Origin: Eulemur rufifrons
Lineage: Eukaryota; Chordata; Mammalia; Primates; Lemuridae
Reading direction: 5' to 3'
Assembly (NCBI RefSeq): GCF_041146395.1
Contig: NC_090989.1
Coordinates: 238,814,843 to 238,878,842 of the forward strand
DNA length: 64,000 bases
This document shows, in pieces, positions 23,711 to 34,110 of this stretch. The position numbers and the translations under genes were made by a program. The notes below the pieces were generated by a model, which had not been told where the DNA came from, ran no database searches, and saw nothing but the letters and a program-made list of their open reading frames with translations. Every line of letters starts with the position of its first letter. Position 1 is the first letter of the stretch.

Positions 23711-24439
23711 CTCATATAATATTTGTTTTGAAATGTAAATTCTTTCCAGCACAATTGATATACTAGGGAACACTTTCAGCATAATATATTTTTATGTATG
23801 GTTATGTGTAATTTTGTACACAAGAAACACCAAGTGCAGAAAACTATACCCAGCTGAACCAAGCCATGTAGGAATACACAAAATGCACACATGTGCACAC
23901 CTTAGACATGTACCAGCTACCCCCATTCACTGCATGTGTGGTGAGCCACACCCACCCACATGGAGTGTTGGAACTTTGCATCCAATTTCAGACGACTCTC
24001 CTTCCACCACCTCACAATAACTCACAGGCTGCAACAATTCTGATTCCCACTTCCACAAGCAAACTTCAGGTCTTTTAAAGGCAAGGGGTCATATTTGTTG
24101 TTGTATTTATGTGTTTCTTAACCACTTTACTTATGTAAAACTGTAGTGCTATTTTTAATAGGTCCGTATCTCTTTTTATTTTTATGTGTCACTGACAAAG
24201 TTTTTGAATCTTGTACCCCTAATCCCATTGTCCTCATAAGCCTGCGGTTTATACTGTGCAATTGTGCATAGCACAGTGATTTTTAAGAATGTATATGTGA
24301 CATTAGACCAGAACTGACTGCACTTTACCAAGTGGTCAAATTTAGCGTCCCAGTCAGAAACTATGTGCCTCCCAATATGTTGTAATAGGAACTATACAGT
24401 ATCACCTAGGAAGAGTTCTTACCAACTATCTCGAATCTG
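23711..24439. other. unassigned non-coding DNA
   Basis: Nothing recognised. It may be decayed L1 linking the ORF2 piece to the 3' UTR piece that follows. Confidence 0.35.
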
Positions 24440-24960
24440 AATGTAGCCAAGCCTTTATGGCCATGGTAAAGAAAAGCGGGAGGCAGATAAGTTAAGTGAC
24501 ACCAAGAGGAAACAATTAGATAAATGCAGGCAACTGGCTTGTTCTGATTGAGTCCTATTTTGAAGAAGCCAACTATAAAACACATTTTTAGTATGACTGG
24601 GCAATTGACTACACACCAGGTTGTTACATGATACTATGAAATTATTGTTAATTTTAAGAGTAGTAATATTGATGTTAAATCATAAAATGTCCTTTTTGGG
24701 GAAATAAAAGCTTAAGTATGTAGAAATCATGTATCCTGAAGTCTGTAATTTCCTTTAAAATGCTTCAGCAATATAAATATACATACATATATACATAGAT
24801 GTATAAGAATAGAGCAAATATGGAAATATATATGAAAATATGAGAAAGCAAATATGGAAAAATGCTGTGGGTGTTCATTATACTAACCTTTTTACTTTTT
24901 TGTGTGTTTGGCATTTTTCATATTTTGTTATTTTTATGACTTTACAAAATTGACATGTTA
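24440..24960 (+). mobile_element. L1M 3' UTR relic (sense)
   Basis: The segment follows an L1MB-type 3' UTR: 'aactataaaacacatttttagtatgactgggcaattg', 'attgttaattttaagagtagtaatattgatgttaaat', 'agtctgtaatttcctttaaaatgcttcagcaat', a TATA-rich patch, and 'aaagcaaatatggaaaaatgctg'. It is probably the 3' end of the L1 whose ORF2 lies at 23290-23710. Confidence 0.6.
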
Positions 24961-26004
24961 GAGGACTTAAAATATTTTCACCTGTATAGAAATTTCATGA
25001 CCTCAGCCGGCCCCCTGAGTCTCAGTGTCTATCTATCTTGCTTGCGCCAACTGGATATAGTCCACTCTCTCATTGCTCTTGTGTTTTCTGTTATAAAAAG
25101 CACTCAGCTCAGGCAGACTGTGCCCATCTTTGGGATTCTTTGCATTCCTCCAGGATATAAGACTCCCATTGTATTCCCTTGTCTGGCCTCATAAGGGAAA
25201 TTGAGCATAACTTTCTCTCGCTAATTTGGATTTTTTTTTTTTCTTTAAGTGAAGGAACAATCAGATCAAAGTGAAATCTGAAAAAATAAATGGAATTGTG
25301 TTTAAGTCACTGAGAGAAGAGACGATGTTCTGGAAGTTTGGAAAAAAGAGCCAAAGACTTTAGCATGGATGACTAGCCCAGATGGAGAGGCAAAGCCTGG
25401 AGAATGATTCTAAAATGTGGATGTCCAAGTCCTGCTTTCATGTAAAACTGGGCACAGCCAGGCTCTCTCTCCCAACTCCCTGGCAATGTGGAGTTGCTGA
25501 ATCTGAGCCAGGACTAAAGGAATAGATAGCTGAGCACACCAGACACAGGGGACAGCTCGTGTGCACACTGCTGCAGTGACAGCAGAGAAATCTTAGAGAT
25601 GAAGGGTATGGGAGACAGGGATCCAGAAGAAGACTTAGGGGCATTTAGGACTGATTATAGGACTTTTTAATTTTTGCTTTTTTTCCCTCCTTTAATTTTT
25701 CACTGGAGGAGGTGATTAACTGTTGTGCATCCAGAAATAGTTTATGCTAAACATAGCAAAGCTGGCAGGGTTTGTTATAAAATAGAACTTGGGTGTGGGA
25801 ATGCTGCCTCTCAACTGTAATCCTTCCCTTGGGCAAGCAGTGTCAGTGCTGTGAACTGAAACCAGGGTCAACCTTGAGCATCTCTTTACTACAGAAAGAA
25901 AAGTTTTGTTCTCATGGTGGTGCAGCCTATCTAAAGCCACAGAGACCTTTTCTTAAATAATCATCAATGGGTTGAAGAGATCATTTTTAAGAAGATTTGG
26001 TTAA
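24961..26004. other. unassigned non-coding DNA
   Basis: No gene or repeat family recognised. Confidence 0.4.
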
Positions 26005-26110
26005 TATTTCTGATTTTATAGATGTCACTCAAGCTCACACAGCTACTAAGTGGTAGAGGTCAGACTCCCAGTTCAATGCTCTCCCCACAATAGCATGTGG
26101 TTTCTCCCAA
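26005..26110 (-). mobile_element. MIR SINE relic
   Basis: 'agctcacacagctactaagtggtagaggtcagactcccagttcaatgctc' is the antisense MIR core. Confidence 0.75.
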
Positions 26111-26639
26111 TTTAGTATTTTTTTCCCATTAGATTATGATTAAAACTCAGAAAAGGTTGTGCATTGGCCTAATTGAAACCTTGTAGAACTCTGGTTAGGT
26201 TCTTGGGGTGGGGAGAAGTTGGAAGTTGGAGAGGTAATGCTCTCAGCAAAATAATCAGAGCCTTTAGTTAGAGGTAAGTGTTGTTTTTTCTGCCTTTTAG
26301 GTAATGGGATCTCAGGGATGCTCGGAGGTGGTTCCAGGTGTGCCATCTGGGCACTGCGTATGTGGGTGCCTATGTGGATGGAGGTGGAGAACCAGTGTTT
26401 CTGGGCTGTTGTACCTGGGAGTCAGACCAGGAAACATGAGGAAACAGGAAATGTGGCTGGGCAAAATCACCACTCTGGACCCACAAGGGGTATAAGGAGA
26501 AGAAATCTTTTCCTACCTCCAGCCTTACTCCCATCCTTCCAAATGGGATTCTGTGAAACTTTTGTTGTTGTTGTTCAGAAGAAACCCCGTGGACACTTTT
26601 TATTTAATTATTTGCGATTTATTTTTAAATATTAAAAAA

Positions 26640-27900
26640 AAATCTTTTATTTTGGAATAATTTCAGACTTACAGCAAAGTTGGAAAAATATTGTGATGGA
26701 TTCCTATATACTTTTAGCCCAGATGCCCAACATATTAACATTTCGCAGGGATGATTTATCATTTTCTCTCTGAATTATTTGAAAATACATTGAAGATACA
26801 ATGCCTCTTTATGCTTAAATTCATCAGTGTGCATTTCTTGAAACAAGGGTACTCTCTTACATAACCATAGCACAATTATCAAAACCAGGAAATTAACATT
26901 CACACAGCTATTATCCAATCTACAGACCTATTCAAATTTCACCAATCGTCACTCTAATATGCTTTATAGCAAAAGAATAATATATTTTTCTGGGTGGGCT
27001 CCAATCTAGGATCACATGATGCATTTGGTTGTCATGTCTCTTCTGTCTCCTTTCAGTTCCTCAGTCTTCTTCATGACCTAGACATCTTTGAAGAGCACTG
27101 GCTAGTTAATTTGTAGCATGTCTTGCATTTTGGTTTGTCTGATGCTTCCCCAGAATTAGATTGATGTCATGCCCTTTGGAAGCTATGCACAGAAATCATG
27201 ATGTGTTTTTCTTGGCGCATTGTCTCAGAAGGCAAAGGATATTGATTGTGCTTTATAAGTTATGTCAACTTTGAACCCTTGGATCAAGTGGAGTCAGTGA
27301 GGTTTCTACACTGTAAAGTTATTATTTTATTTTTCATTTGTAATTAATAAAAGTCTTATGGGAAGATACTTCCAGACTATCTAAAAATCCTTTCTTTTAC
27401 TTTAGTTTTAGCATCAGTTAGTGATTCCTGCCTAAAATAGTTACTACTATGGCTGTTGCCAAATGGCAATTTTTTTCCCTAATTCCATTTACATCATTTC
27501 TTCTGTATCTATCAGTTGCCATTCTACTGCAAGGAAGTGATTTCTCTTCTTTCTCCTTTATTTATTTATATATTTACATAAGTATGGACCCCTGGGTCCT
27601 TATTGTATTCTGTGAGCTATAATCTATACTATCAATATCTGTTTTGAAGCTCAGATTGCCCCTGTTTGAGTACCTTCAACTAACTCTTTTTTCTTTCGAC
27701 ATATCCCCACATTCTTTGACCACATCTCTATCCTCTGGCCTAGCAAGGTATTCCAGGCTTATCTTGTACTTTCCCAGATCTACTGGAATCAGCCAGTTCT
27801 TCAAGGAAACTTGATTCCTTTTAGTGGACAGCAGTATTTAGAAACCAAGATCTGGGTGTTAATGTTTGCTTGTTTTTGCTGGGATGTTCCAAATGATACT
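26640..27900 (-). mobile_element. L1M 3' UTR relic (antisense), long
   Basis: Begins with the antisense tail region 'taaaaaaaaatcttttattttggaataatttcagacttacagcaaagttgg' and continues through 'cacaattatcaaaaccaggaaattaac', 'ttcaaatttcaccaa', 'tggttgtcatgtctcttctgtctcc', 'gatgtcatgccctttgg', 'cagttgccattctactgcaaggaagtgatttc' and 'ctggaatcagccagttcttc'. About 1.2 kb of untranslated region in one piece. Confidence 0.75.
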
Positions 27901-30839
27901 TTTATAAGCCCTGGTTTCATCACTTCTTGAAAATTTTCTGGGCCTTTCTGCTACATAAGACCCAAGGTCCACTTTTCCAACCCCAGTCCGGACCCATGTG
28001 CTGCCTCCTGTCTTCCAGGAAGAAGCTTCTACCTATTTGCTCTCATCTTTGTAGTGATATCTGTTCCCCCTGTGGCTACAAAGTTGGTTGCAAGCTCCCC
28101 ACAGCCCTTCTTTCCAATAATGCATAGAGCGACCAGGTGTTCTGAACCCAAGACTAGGCAACTGCAATGCATGACCACCCAAACATAAACATACTTATGG
28201 GTAGAATGAAACTAGATATTTGAAATGAGGGCATTTCTAGAAATTATTAATATATCCATCAACAAGTACAAAGACCTCACTCTTTAAATGGGGCACAGAC
28301 ATGAGGAAATGAAATGGCAAACGTGGGTAGGGTTCACATTTCTAAACTTTTTATGCTTCTTTAATTCTCAATAATAACGTTCATAAATTCTGCTTCCATG
28401 CACTTACGCGTTCTCTTGCTGTCTCTTATTCTGAGTATCTCAGGACTGCATTAGTCCCCTGTCAAAGCATTTGCTCTCCATGTGAATTCCCAAATGCTCT
28501 AAATATCAACCCTCCAAAAGAAAACCTAACACAGAGAGTGAAGGTAGACAGGAAAAGTAACTAACATAATGTGTGACTTTCATTTTCATAGTCCTGAAAG
28601 TTTTCCCTGGACAACTCTGGTGTGTTTATTATGTCTCACAGTTGTGCTTTGTTACCATTTCATTTCAAAACACATAGCTCTTCTCTGTTTAAAAACTTGT
28701 GTTAGTTGATGACAGTTGTATATCCTGAAACATCTTCCTAGAGTGATAGTACTTTTCATTAACCTCAGCAACCGTGGTCTTTTCCAATGTATGCAAAGGC
28801 AGAAGCACAAAGAAGTCTTGTCAGAGCTGACTCCTAGCTCGGGCTGGATCGCACTGTGTGACCTCCATGAGTCATGCACCTTGGACACCATTTCCATGGC
28901 TGCCAGTAGCCCACATGGTAACTTTGTGTGAATTAGATGAAGGAGCCTAGAAGGTCTCAAACCCACAAGTAGTGAGTCACTTCCACTCATAGCTCATTAG
29001 TGGGAATTAGTCATATGACTTTACCCAACCAGAGTGGTCAGGAGGTGCAGTCCCACCATGTACCTAGTATGGAGGGAGACAGGGAGAGATTTGGCAATGA
29101 GACAGATGACAACTAAATGTCTTACAATTGGTTGTATCTTAAAATTAATCAGCAGTATTATGCCATATTAGTAGTATATAAAATAATAGTGCTTCTTACA
29201 ATATGTGGTCTCTTAGGTTCTATGAAATATGGTAGCTTTTCTGAATAGTCTGAGAATATTAACAGGTTTACTTGCTAGCCCTACCAACATGAAAGGGTAA
29301 AAATCAAAGTCTATGGTCATAAAAACACTCATAACCAATAAACATAACCAGAAACTCACAGGATATCCTTGTAAGAGCTGTGCCAAGGCTGTGCTGTCTG
29401 TGCGTGTTTGGGGGAGCTGTGTCTCTGGCTGTCACTGCTGGCACATCCTCTCTCTTTGCCCTGTGTTCTCCCCCCATCTTCTAGTGATTATAACTGCTGC
29501 TGCAAGGCCTGGGCCCAGAGTCTCTGCACCTGCTTGAGTCATGGTGGTCCTGTGGCTCTTGCCGTGACTACTGCTTCCCCTGGACTCCTGGTCGTGTCCA
29601 TGTCCATGTTCACCAGAGTCAATTAACTCTGTTTCAGGCAGGAACTGCACTCGGGCTAAGGCTAACTCTCTTTTTAGCCTGAGCCCTGAAACTGCCCTGA
29701 AGCAGGTCCTCTGGTGTCTGCAGCCCCAGCTGGTGCTGATATCTGGGCCTGATGCTGGTTGCCGCCTGGCTAGACTGTCCCAGGAATCCCACACCTTGAC
29801 TACACAGCCTGCTTTGCTCCAGCTGCAAACAGCCCACCTGCCAGCAAAATGTCCTTTTCCAGAGCATCCATGGCGATGCTGAGGAGGCTGTGTCTCTCCT
29901 GCTCCAGACTGTTAATGAACTTCTTCTAGGGGAGAGCACCTTAATGAGAGAAATACTGTCCCTACTGCCTCTCACCACCCAAGGTTAGCACAGACCACTT
30001 GTTCTCCCTGAAGACCCACCTCAAACACTCAGACTGATGTATTCTCCACCCAAGACCCTCTTTTCTGTGCCCCAAATATTCCTTTTCTGCCCTATTCCTC
30101 ATCTTTGTCCAGTTGTCTGTTGTCAGCTCTGTTCCTGACCTTGGTGCCCACTAACTGAATTTGATTTCCATGGGTTGTCTCTTCTGCTTATTAAGGGGGC
30201 TTCATGTCCTCTCTCTGTCTAGCTCCCGAGGGTAGCCCCATCCTTGCTTTAGCACCTGCTCATGGCCTGGAGGTTGACCATCTGCCTGACTAAACTAAGC
30301 TTTCCTTTCTGGTGTGCCCAACCATAATTCCTCTGTCTTTCCATGACTTGAAAATATCCTTGGTTTAAAGTCTAATTTTTCAAAAAGATACTTCCTTTAT
30401 CACCTACATCACTACCACATTGACAATGATTAAATTAGCTATTGTTTATTCATTGCTAACATGCCCCATTCATTATTTATAGCACTTAGAAAAGATAATA
30501 TTCTCTTATATTACCAGGAACAATTGTTCAATCAGATTAGCTAATCTATCAGTGTGAGTGAATGCAAAAAGGAGCCATAAGTCAGGATGTGGATGAGAGG
30601 TGGAAAAGAAGTTTCAAGTAAAAACAGAGGATTCCCATAATTTAAGGAGGACAGGATTGATAGATAAGAGAGAAGACTAGAAGGATTCCACAGCTAAATT
30701 TCTTTTACAGTATGTTGCTTAGGGAAGTCAACTTGAATACTGGAGAAAAGCTTTCCTTTATCATTTGCTGGTTGTTAATATATAGACAGTTCTTGTAGCT
30801 AAGAGGCTAGGTTTCCTAAAATACAATTTGTCTTGAAAT
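27901..30839. other. unassigned non-coding DNA
   Basis: About 2.9 kb without a recognised repeat. The GC-richer part (29380-30300) holds overlapping minus-strand frames of 114-120 codons and one segment that looks like an internal exon, listed separately. Confidence 0.4.
29838..29925 (-). other. exon-like open segment with splice-like borders (hypothetical)
   Basis: On the minus strand an 88-base segment is bounded upstream by a pyrimidine-rich run ending CTCTCCCCTAG and downstream by GCAG followed by GTGGGC, matching acceptor and donor patterns. One frame is open across all 29 codons and begins K-K-F-I-N-S-L-E-Q-E-R, then continues with a leucine/charged pattern typical of an amphipathic helix. 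I do not recognise the protein. Adjacent sequence on both sides has stops in this frame. It could be a real or fossil exon, part of an old repeat, or chance; chance is quite possible for 88 bases. Confidence 0.2.
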
Positions 30840-31043
30840 CATCTTTTATACCTGAAATTAACCTAAGCTGCCAACTGAAGAAAATGAAAAAAGAGTGAAG
30901 TAAAATCAAAGCAAGCAGAAGGTAGGAAATAATAAAGATAAGAGCAGATATCAATGAAATGAAAAACAAAAAATTAGATAAAATCAATGAAAATAAAAGT
31001 TGATTCTTTAAAAAGGTCAACAAAATCAAAACTTTGTCTAGAC

Positions 31044-31271
31044 CAGTGGTTCTGAGCCAGTGGTAATTTTGCCCTCCAAGAGACATTTGTCAATGTCTAG
31101 ATTTGTTAATGTCTGGAGGAATTTTTAATTGTCATACCTTAGGTGTATGTGTGTGTGTAACTGACATCTAGTGGGCAGGGTTGCCGCTGCATATGCTACA
31201 ATGCAAGACAGCCCCTCCATATCAAAAATTATTGGGCCAAAATATCAATAGTACTGAGTTCGAGAAACCTG
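31044..31271 (+). mobile_element. MER20 (hAT-Charlie) inserted in L1
   Basis: Nearly full-length MER20: starts CAGTGGTTCTGAGCCAG, then 'ttttgccctccaagagacatttgtcaatgtc', 'ctgacatctagtgggcagggttgcc', 'ctacaatgcaagacagcccc', and ends 'actgagttcgagaaacctg'. The 8-bp flanks GTCTAGAC (31036-31043) and ATCTAGAC (31272-31279) match at 7 of 8 bases, the target duplication length of hAT elements. L1 ORF2 resumes directly after it. MER20 copies are known in placental mammals as regulatory elements in endometrial cells; nothing here shows that role. Confidence 0.9.
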
Positions 31272-31297
31272 ATCTAGACTGACCACCAACAAGCACC

Positions 31298-31336
31298 AAA
31301 AAAAAAAAAAAAAAAAAAATAGAGAGAGAGAGAGAG
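31298..31336. repeat. A-run plus (AG)n microsatellite inside L1 ORF2
   Basis: Twenty-two A residues, one T and eight AG units. They lie exactly where L1 ORF2 normally encodes a lysine/arginine-rich stretch ('aagaaaaaaagagagaaga'). Confidence 0.85.
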
Positions 31337-32499
31337 GACACAAATTAGCAAAATCAGGAATATAAGACATCAGGAATATAAGACAAAATCAGGAAGATAA
31401 GACATCACTACCAACCTTACATCAGTTAAAAGGATAATAAGGGCATACTATGAATAACATTCAGCTAACAAATTAGAAAATTTTGATGAAATAGGAAGAT
31501 TCATAGAATGATACAAATTAGTGAAACTTACTGAAGAAGACATAGAAAATCTAATTAAAACCAAATAAGTAAAAAAAAATTCATTGATAATGGAAAGTCT
31601 TCCCTCAAAGAAAAGCCTAGGCACAGATATCTTCATGGTGAATTCTATACAACATCAGCTCTTCAAAAACTCTTCCACAAAATATGAGCGAGAACACTTT
31701 CCAACTAATTCCACGAGGCCAGTACTACCCTCCTACCGAAGCCAGACAAAGACGTCACAAGAAAACTACAGATCAGTATTATTCCTGAGTCTAGGTGCGA
31801 AGATCCTTAACAAAATATCAACAAAAGGAATCCAGCAACATACAAAAGGGGTTATACACCATGCCAAAGTAGGATTTCTCCCAATGATGCCAGGTTGGTT
31901 TAATATCTAAAAATCAGTCATTGTACTATCATATTACTATAATATGAATAAAGAACAAAAACCACAGGATCATCTCAATAGATGCACAAAACACATTTGA
32001 CAAAAATCTAACTAACACTCATCTATGATGGAAATTTTCAGTCAACTAGAAATGGAAAAGAATTTTCTTAACTCGATAAAGGGGATTCTATGAAAAGTCT
32101 GCATGTAGCATCATACTTCTTGGTGAAGGACTGACTGCTTTCCCTTCTAAAATTGGGAAAAGACTATATAGTGTATGATTCCATTTATATAAAATGTCCT
32201 GAAAAAGTAAATCTATAAAGCCAAAGATAGAACACGGATTAATGGTCGCCTGTGGTGGGACGGAGAGTGATTGCAAATGAGCACAAGGAATCTTTATGGG
32301 GTGATGAAAATGTTCCAGCATTAGCTTGTGCTGATGGTTTTACAACTCTGTAAATTTACTAAAAATTATTACATTGTATAATTAAAATGGTTGAATTTTA
32401 TGGTGTCTCAATTATATTCAACAAAGCTCTTAAAATATCACTCTGTGTGTGGTGCGGAGTGTGTGTATTTGCACGTGCACGTGTGGGAATGATCATCAG

Positions 32500-32680
32500 A
32501 ATTTCTGAGGACGTGGGCCTCAATCCTGGCCTCATCTCCAATTAGCTGTCTGTCCTTGGTGAAAATGACTTTGTGGTTCTGAATCTCAGTTTCTTCGTCT
32601 ATAAACTGAAGGGGCAGAACTACTTGGCTTCTAAGGTTTCTTCCAGTTCTTCTAACATTCTCTGCACCTGGGTGCTTCTG
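32500..32680 (+). mobile_element. L2/MIR-type relic
   Basis: 'ttagctgtctgtccttggtgaaaatgac', 'ctgaatctcagtttcttcgtctataaactgaagggg' and 'cttctaaggtttcttccagttcttctaacattct' follow the L2 3' pattern ('..ctaaggtcccttccagctctaacattct'). Confidence 0.7.
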
Positions 32681-33432
32681 TGTGACTTGTGACTCACAGG
32701 CCCGGTAACGAAGGATTAGACGCTAGGCTTCAGAGGAGACTGTTCTCTGCTTTAGAGAGTAAGCGACTGTTAGGAGGGGAGAACCTTTTGGAGATCAGTT
32801 AGGGCAGGTTACCCCCTTCACCATAGGGGTGAGAGCACTTACTAATTGAGTGACTTGTCCAAGCCAAAAGAGCTCCTTAAGTAGCTCAGCTGGGGCTAGA
32901 ATCCACCCATCTGGTCCCATGTCAATGTCCTTTCCCGGGGAAAGTTGTCCTTTTATATTTCTTTTACTAGGAGTTTGGGAGGGTTAGCTTGCTGGAAAAG
33001 TAGGCAAGAAAGGACTCGGATGCCTGGAAGTGTGGGTTATGGCTTCATGCAGGTGGATGTGAGCCTGAGTCTGAGGCAGCTGCAGACAGGTGGGAAGGGT
33101 GTTGCCATCTATACGTCTGGCGTCTTCCTTGCGTGACTGTAAACACACACTTCCCTTTTTAGCCATCTTTTTCACTTGTCTTCCTATCATGGAGTAAAGT
33201 TGCCACAGGTATCAGCTTTCAGGAAAACTCCAACTTATTCAACAGATATGTCATTCCTATAAAAGCCAAAATAAATAACTAATTATATAAAAGTCAATGC
33301 ACAAAAACTCCCTGTAAATCCATGCCCTGGCGTCACAGGTCCCACCATTTCTCTTTCCTCTTTCATCCTTTGCTGCTTGCTTACTGCTTATCTCCAAGCT
33401 CGGTCCCAGAGTATGAGTTAGGGTGACAATCT

Positions 33433-33451
33433 GTCTGCCACCTTGTGGTTA
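33433..33451 (-). promoter_or_regulatory. CTCF-like binding motif
   Basis: The minus strand reads TAACCACAAGGTGGCAGAC. The core CCAC-A-AGGTGGCAG agrees with the CTCF consensus except at one core base and two upstream flank bases. Reverse orientation, in non-repeat DNA. Confidence 0.5.
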
Positions 33452-33551
33452 GAAATATAAGTATTGTAGGTGAAGTTCCTTGAATCTAGAGAATTTGGAA
33501 GGTTTACATTTGACTATCAGGCTAATAAAAACCATGATACCCATAACTGAT

Positions 33552-34110
33552 GCTAAGAATAGGTGTCATTTATTAAGCATTACATGCCAAGCAGAACATG
33601 AAGCTCTCTGTGTGCATTAAGGCATCTATTTCTGGCCATGTGCAGTGGCTGACACCTGTAATCCTAGCACTTTGGGAGGCCAAGGCAGGAGGATCGTTTG
33701 AGGTCAGGAGTTTGAGACCAGCATGAGCAACATAGCAAGACCCTGTCTCTACAAAAATATATAAAAAATTAGCCAAGCCTGGTAGGGCACACCTGTAGTC
33801 CCAGGCCTTGGGAGCCTGAGGCAGGAAGATCGCTTGAGCCCAGGAGTTTGAGGTTGCACTGAGTGTGATGACACTACTGCACTCTAGCCTGAGCAACAGA
33901 GGGAGACCTCGTCTCAAAAACAAACACAAAACAAAAAGGTATCTATTTCTTAAAACAAGCGTATGAGAAAGGTATTGTTATTTCCATTTCCTGATGAAGC
34001 AACTGAAGCTCAGAAAACATAAGTAGAGTGTTCAGAATCATATAAAATGAGTGGTTGAAGCCCCCAAATGTGTCTCTTTCTAGAGCTGAATTCTTAACGT
34101 GGCCATTGCA
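33552..34110 (-). mobile_element. MIR SINE relic split by an Alu
   Basis: Before the Alu: 'tgtcatttattaagcattacatgccaagc'. After it: 'gtatgagaaaggtattgttatttccatttcctgatgaagcaactgaagctcagaa'. Together these read as an antisense MIR. The Alu occupies 33634-33935. Confidence 0.75.
33634..33935 (+). mobile_element. Alu SINE inserted in a MIR
   Basis: Dimeric Alu, 'ggccatgtgcagtggctgac...' to 'gggagacctcgtctcaaaaacaaacac'. Flanking repeats are AAGGCATCTATTTCT (33619-33633) and AAGGTATCTATTTCT (33936-33950), one mismatch in 15. The left arm reads 'gagcaacatagcaagaccctg' and there is no long linker, so it is an older J-like copy. The minus ORF 33573-33929 is its antisense translation. Confidence 0.92.

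Larger units (their letters stand above)
30840..32430 (+). mobile_element. L1 relic: ORF2 joined to 3' UTR by internal deletion
   Basis: Sense L1 ORF2 from 'gcagaaggtaggaaataataaagataagagcagatatcaatgaaatg' (about 30917-30961) on, through the reverse transcriptase region 'acatcacta..' to 'cctaccgaagccagacaaagacgtcacaagaaaactacag' (31731-31771), 'caggatcatctcaatagatgcacaaaacacatttgac' and 'gactgactgctttccc'. At about 32155 it jumps to the 3' UTR ('gtgtatgattccatttatataaaatgtcctg', 'ggtgatgaaaatgttccagcattag', 'ttaaaatggttgaattttatgg'). The rest of ORF2 is missing, so this is an internal deletion. A MER20 interrupts it at 31044. Confidence 0.85.

Noticed and set aside
33573..33929. 118-codon minus-strand ORF
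   Set aside because: It is the antisense translation of the Alu at 33634-33935 plus its MIR flank.
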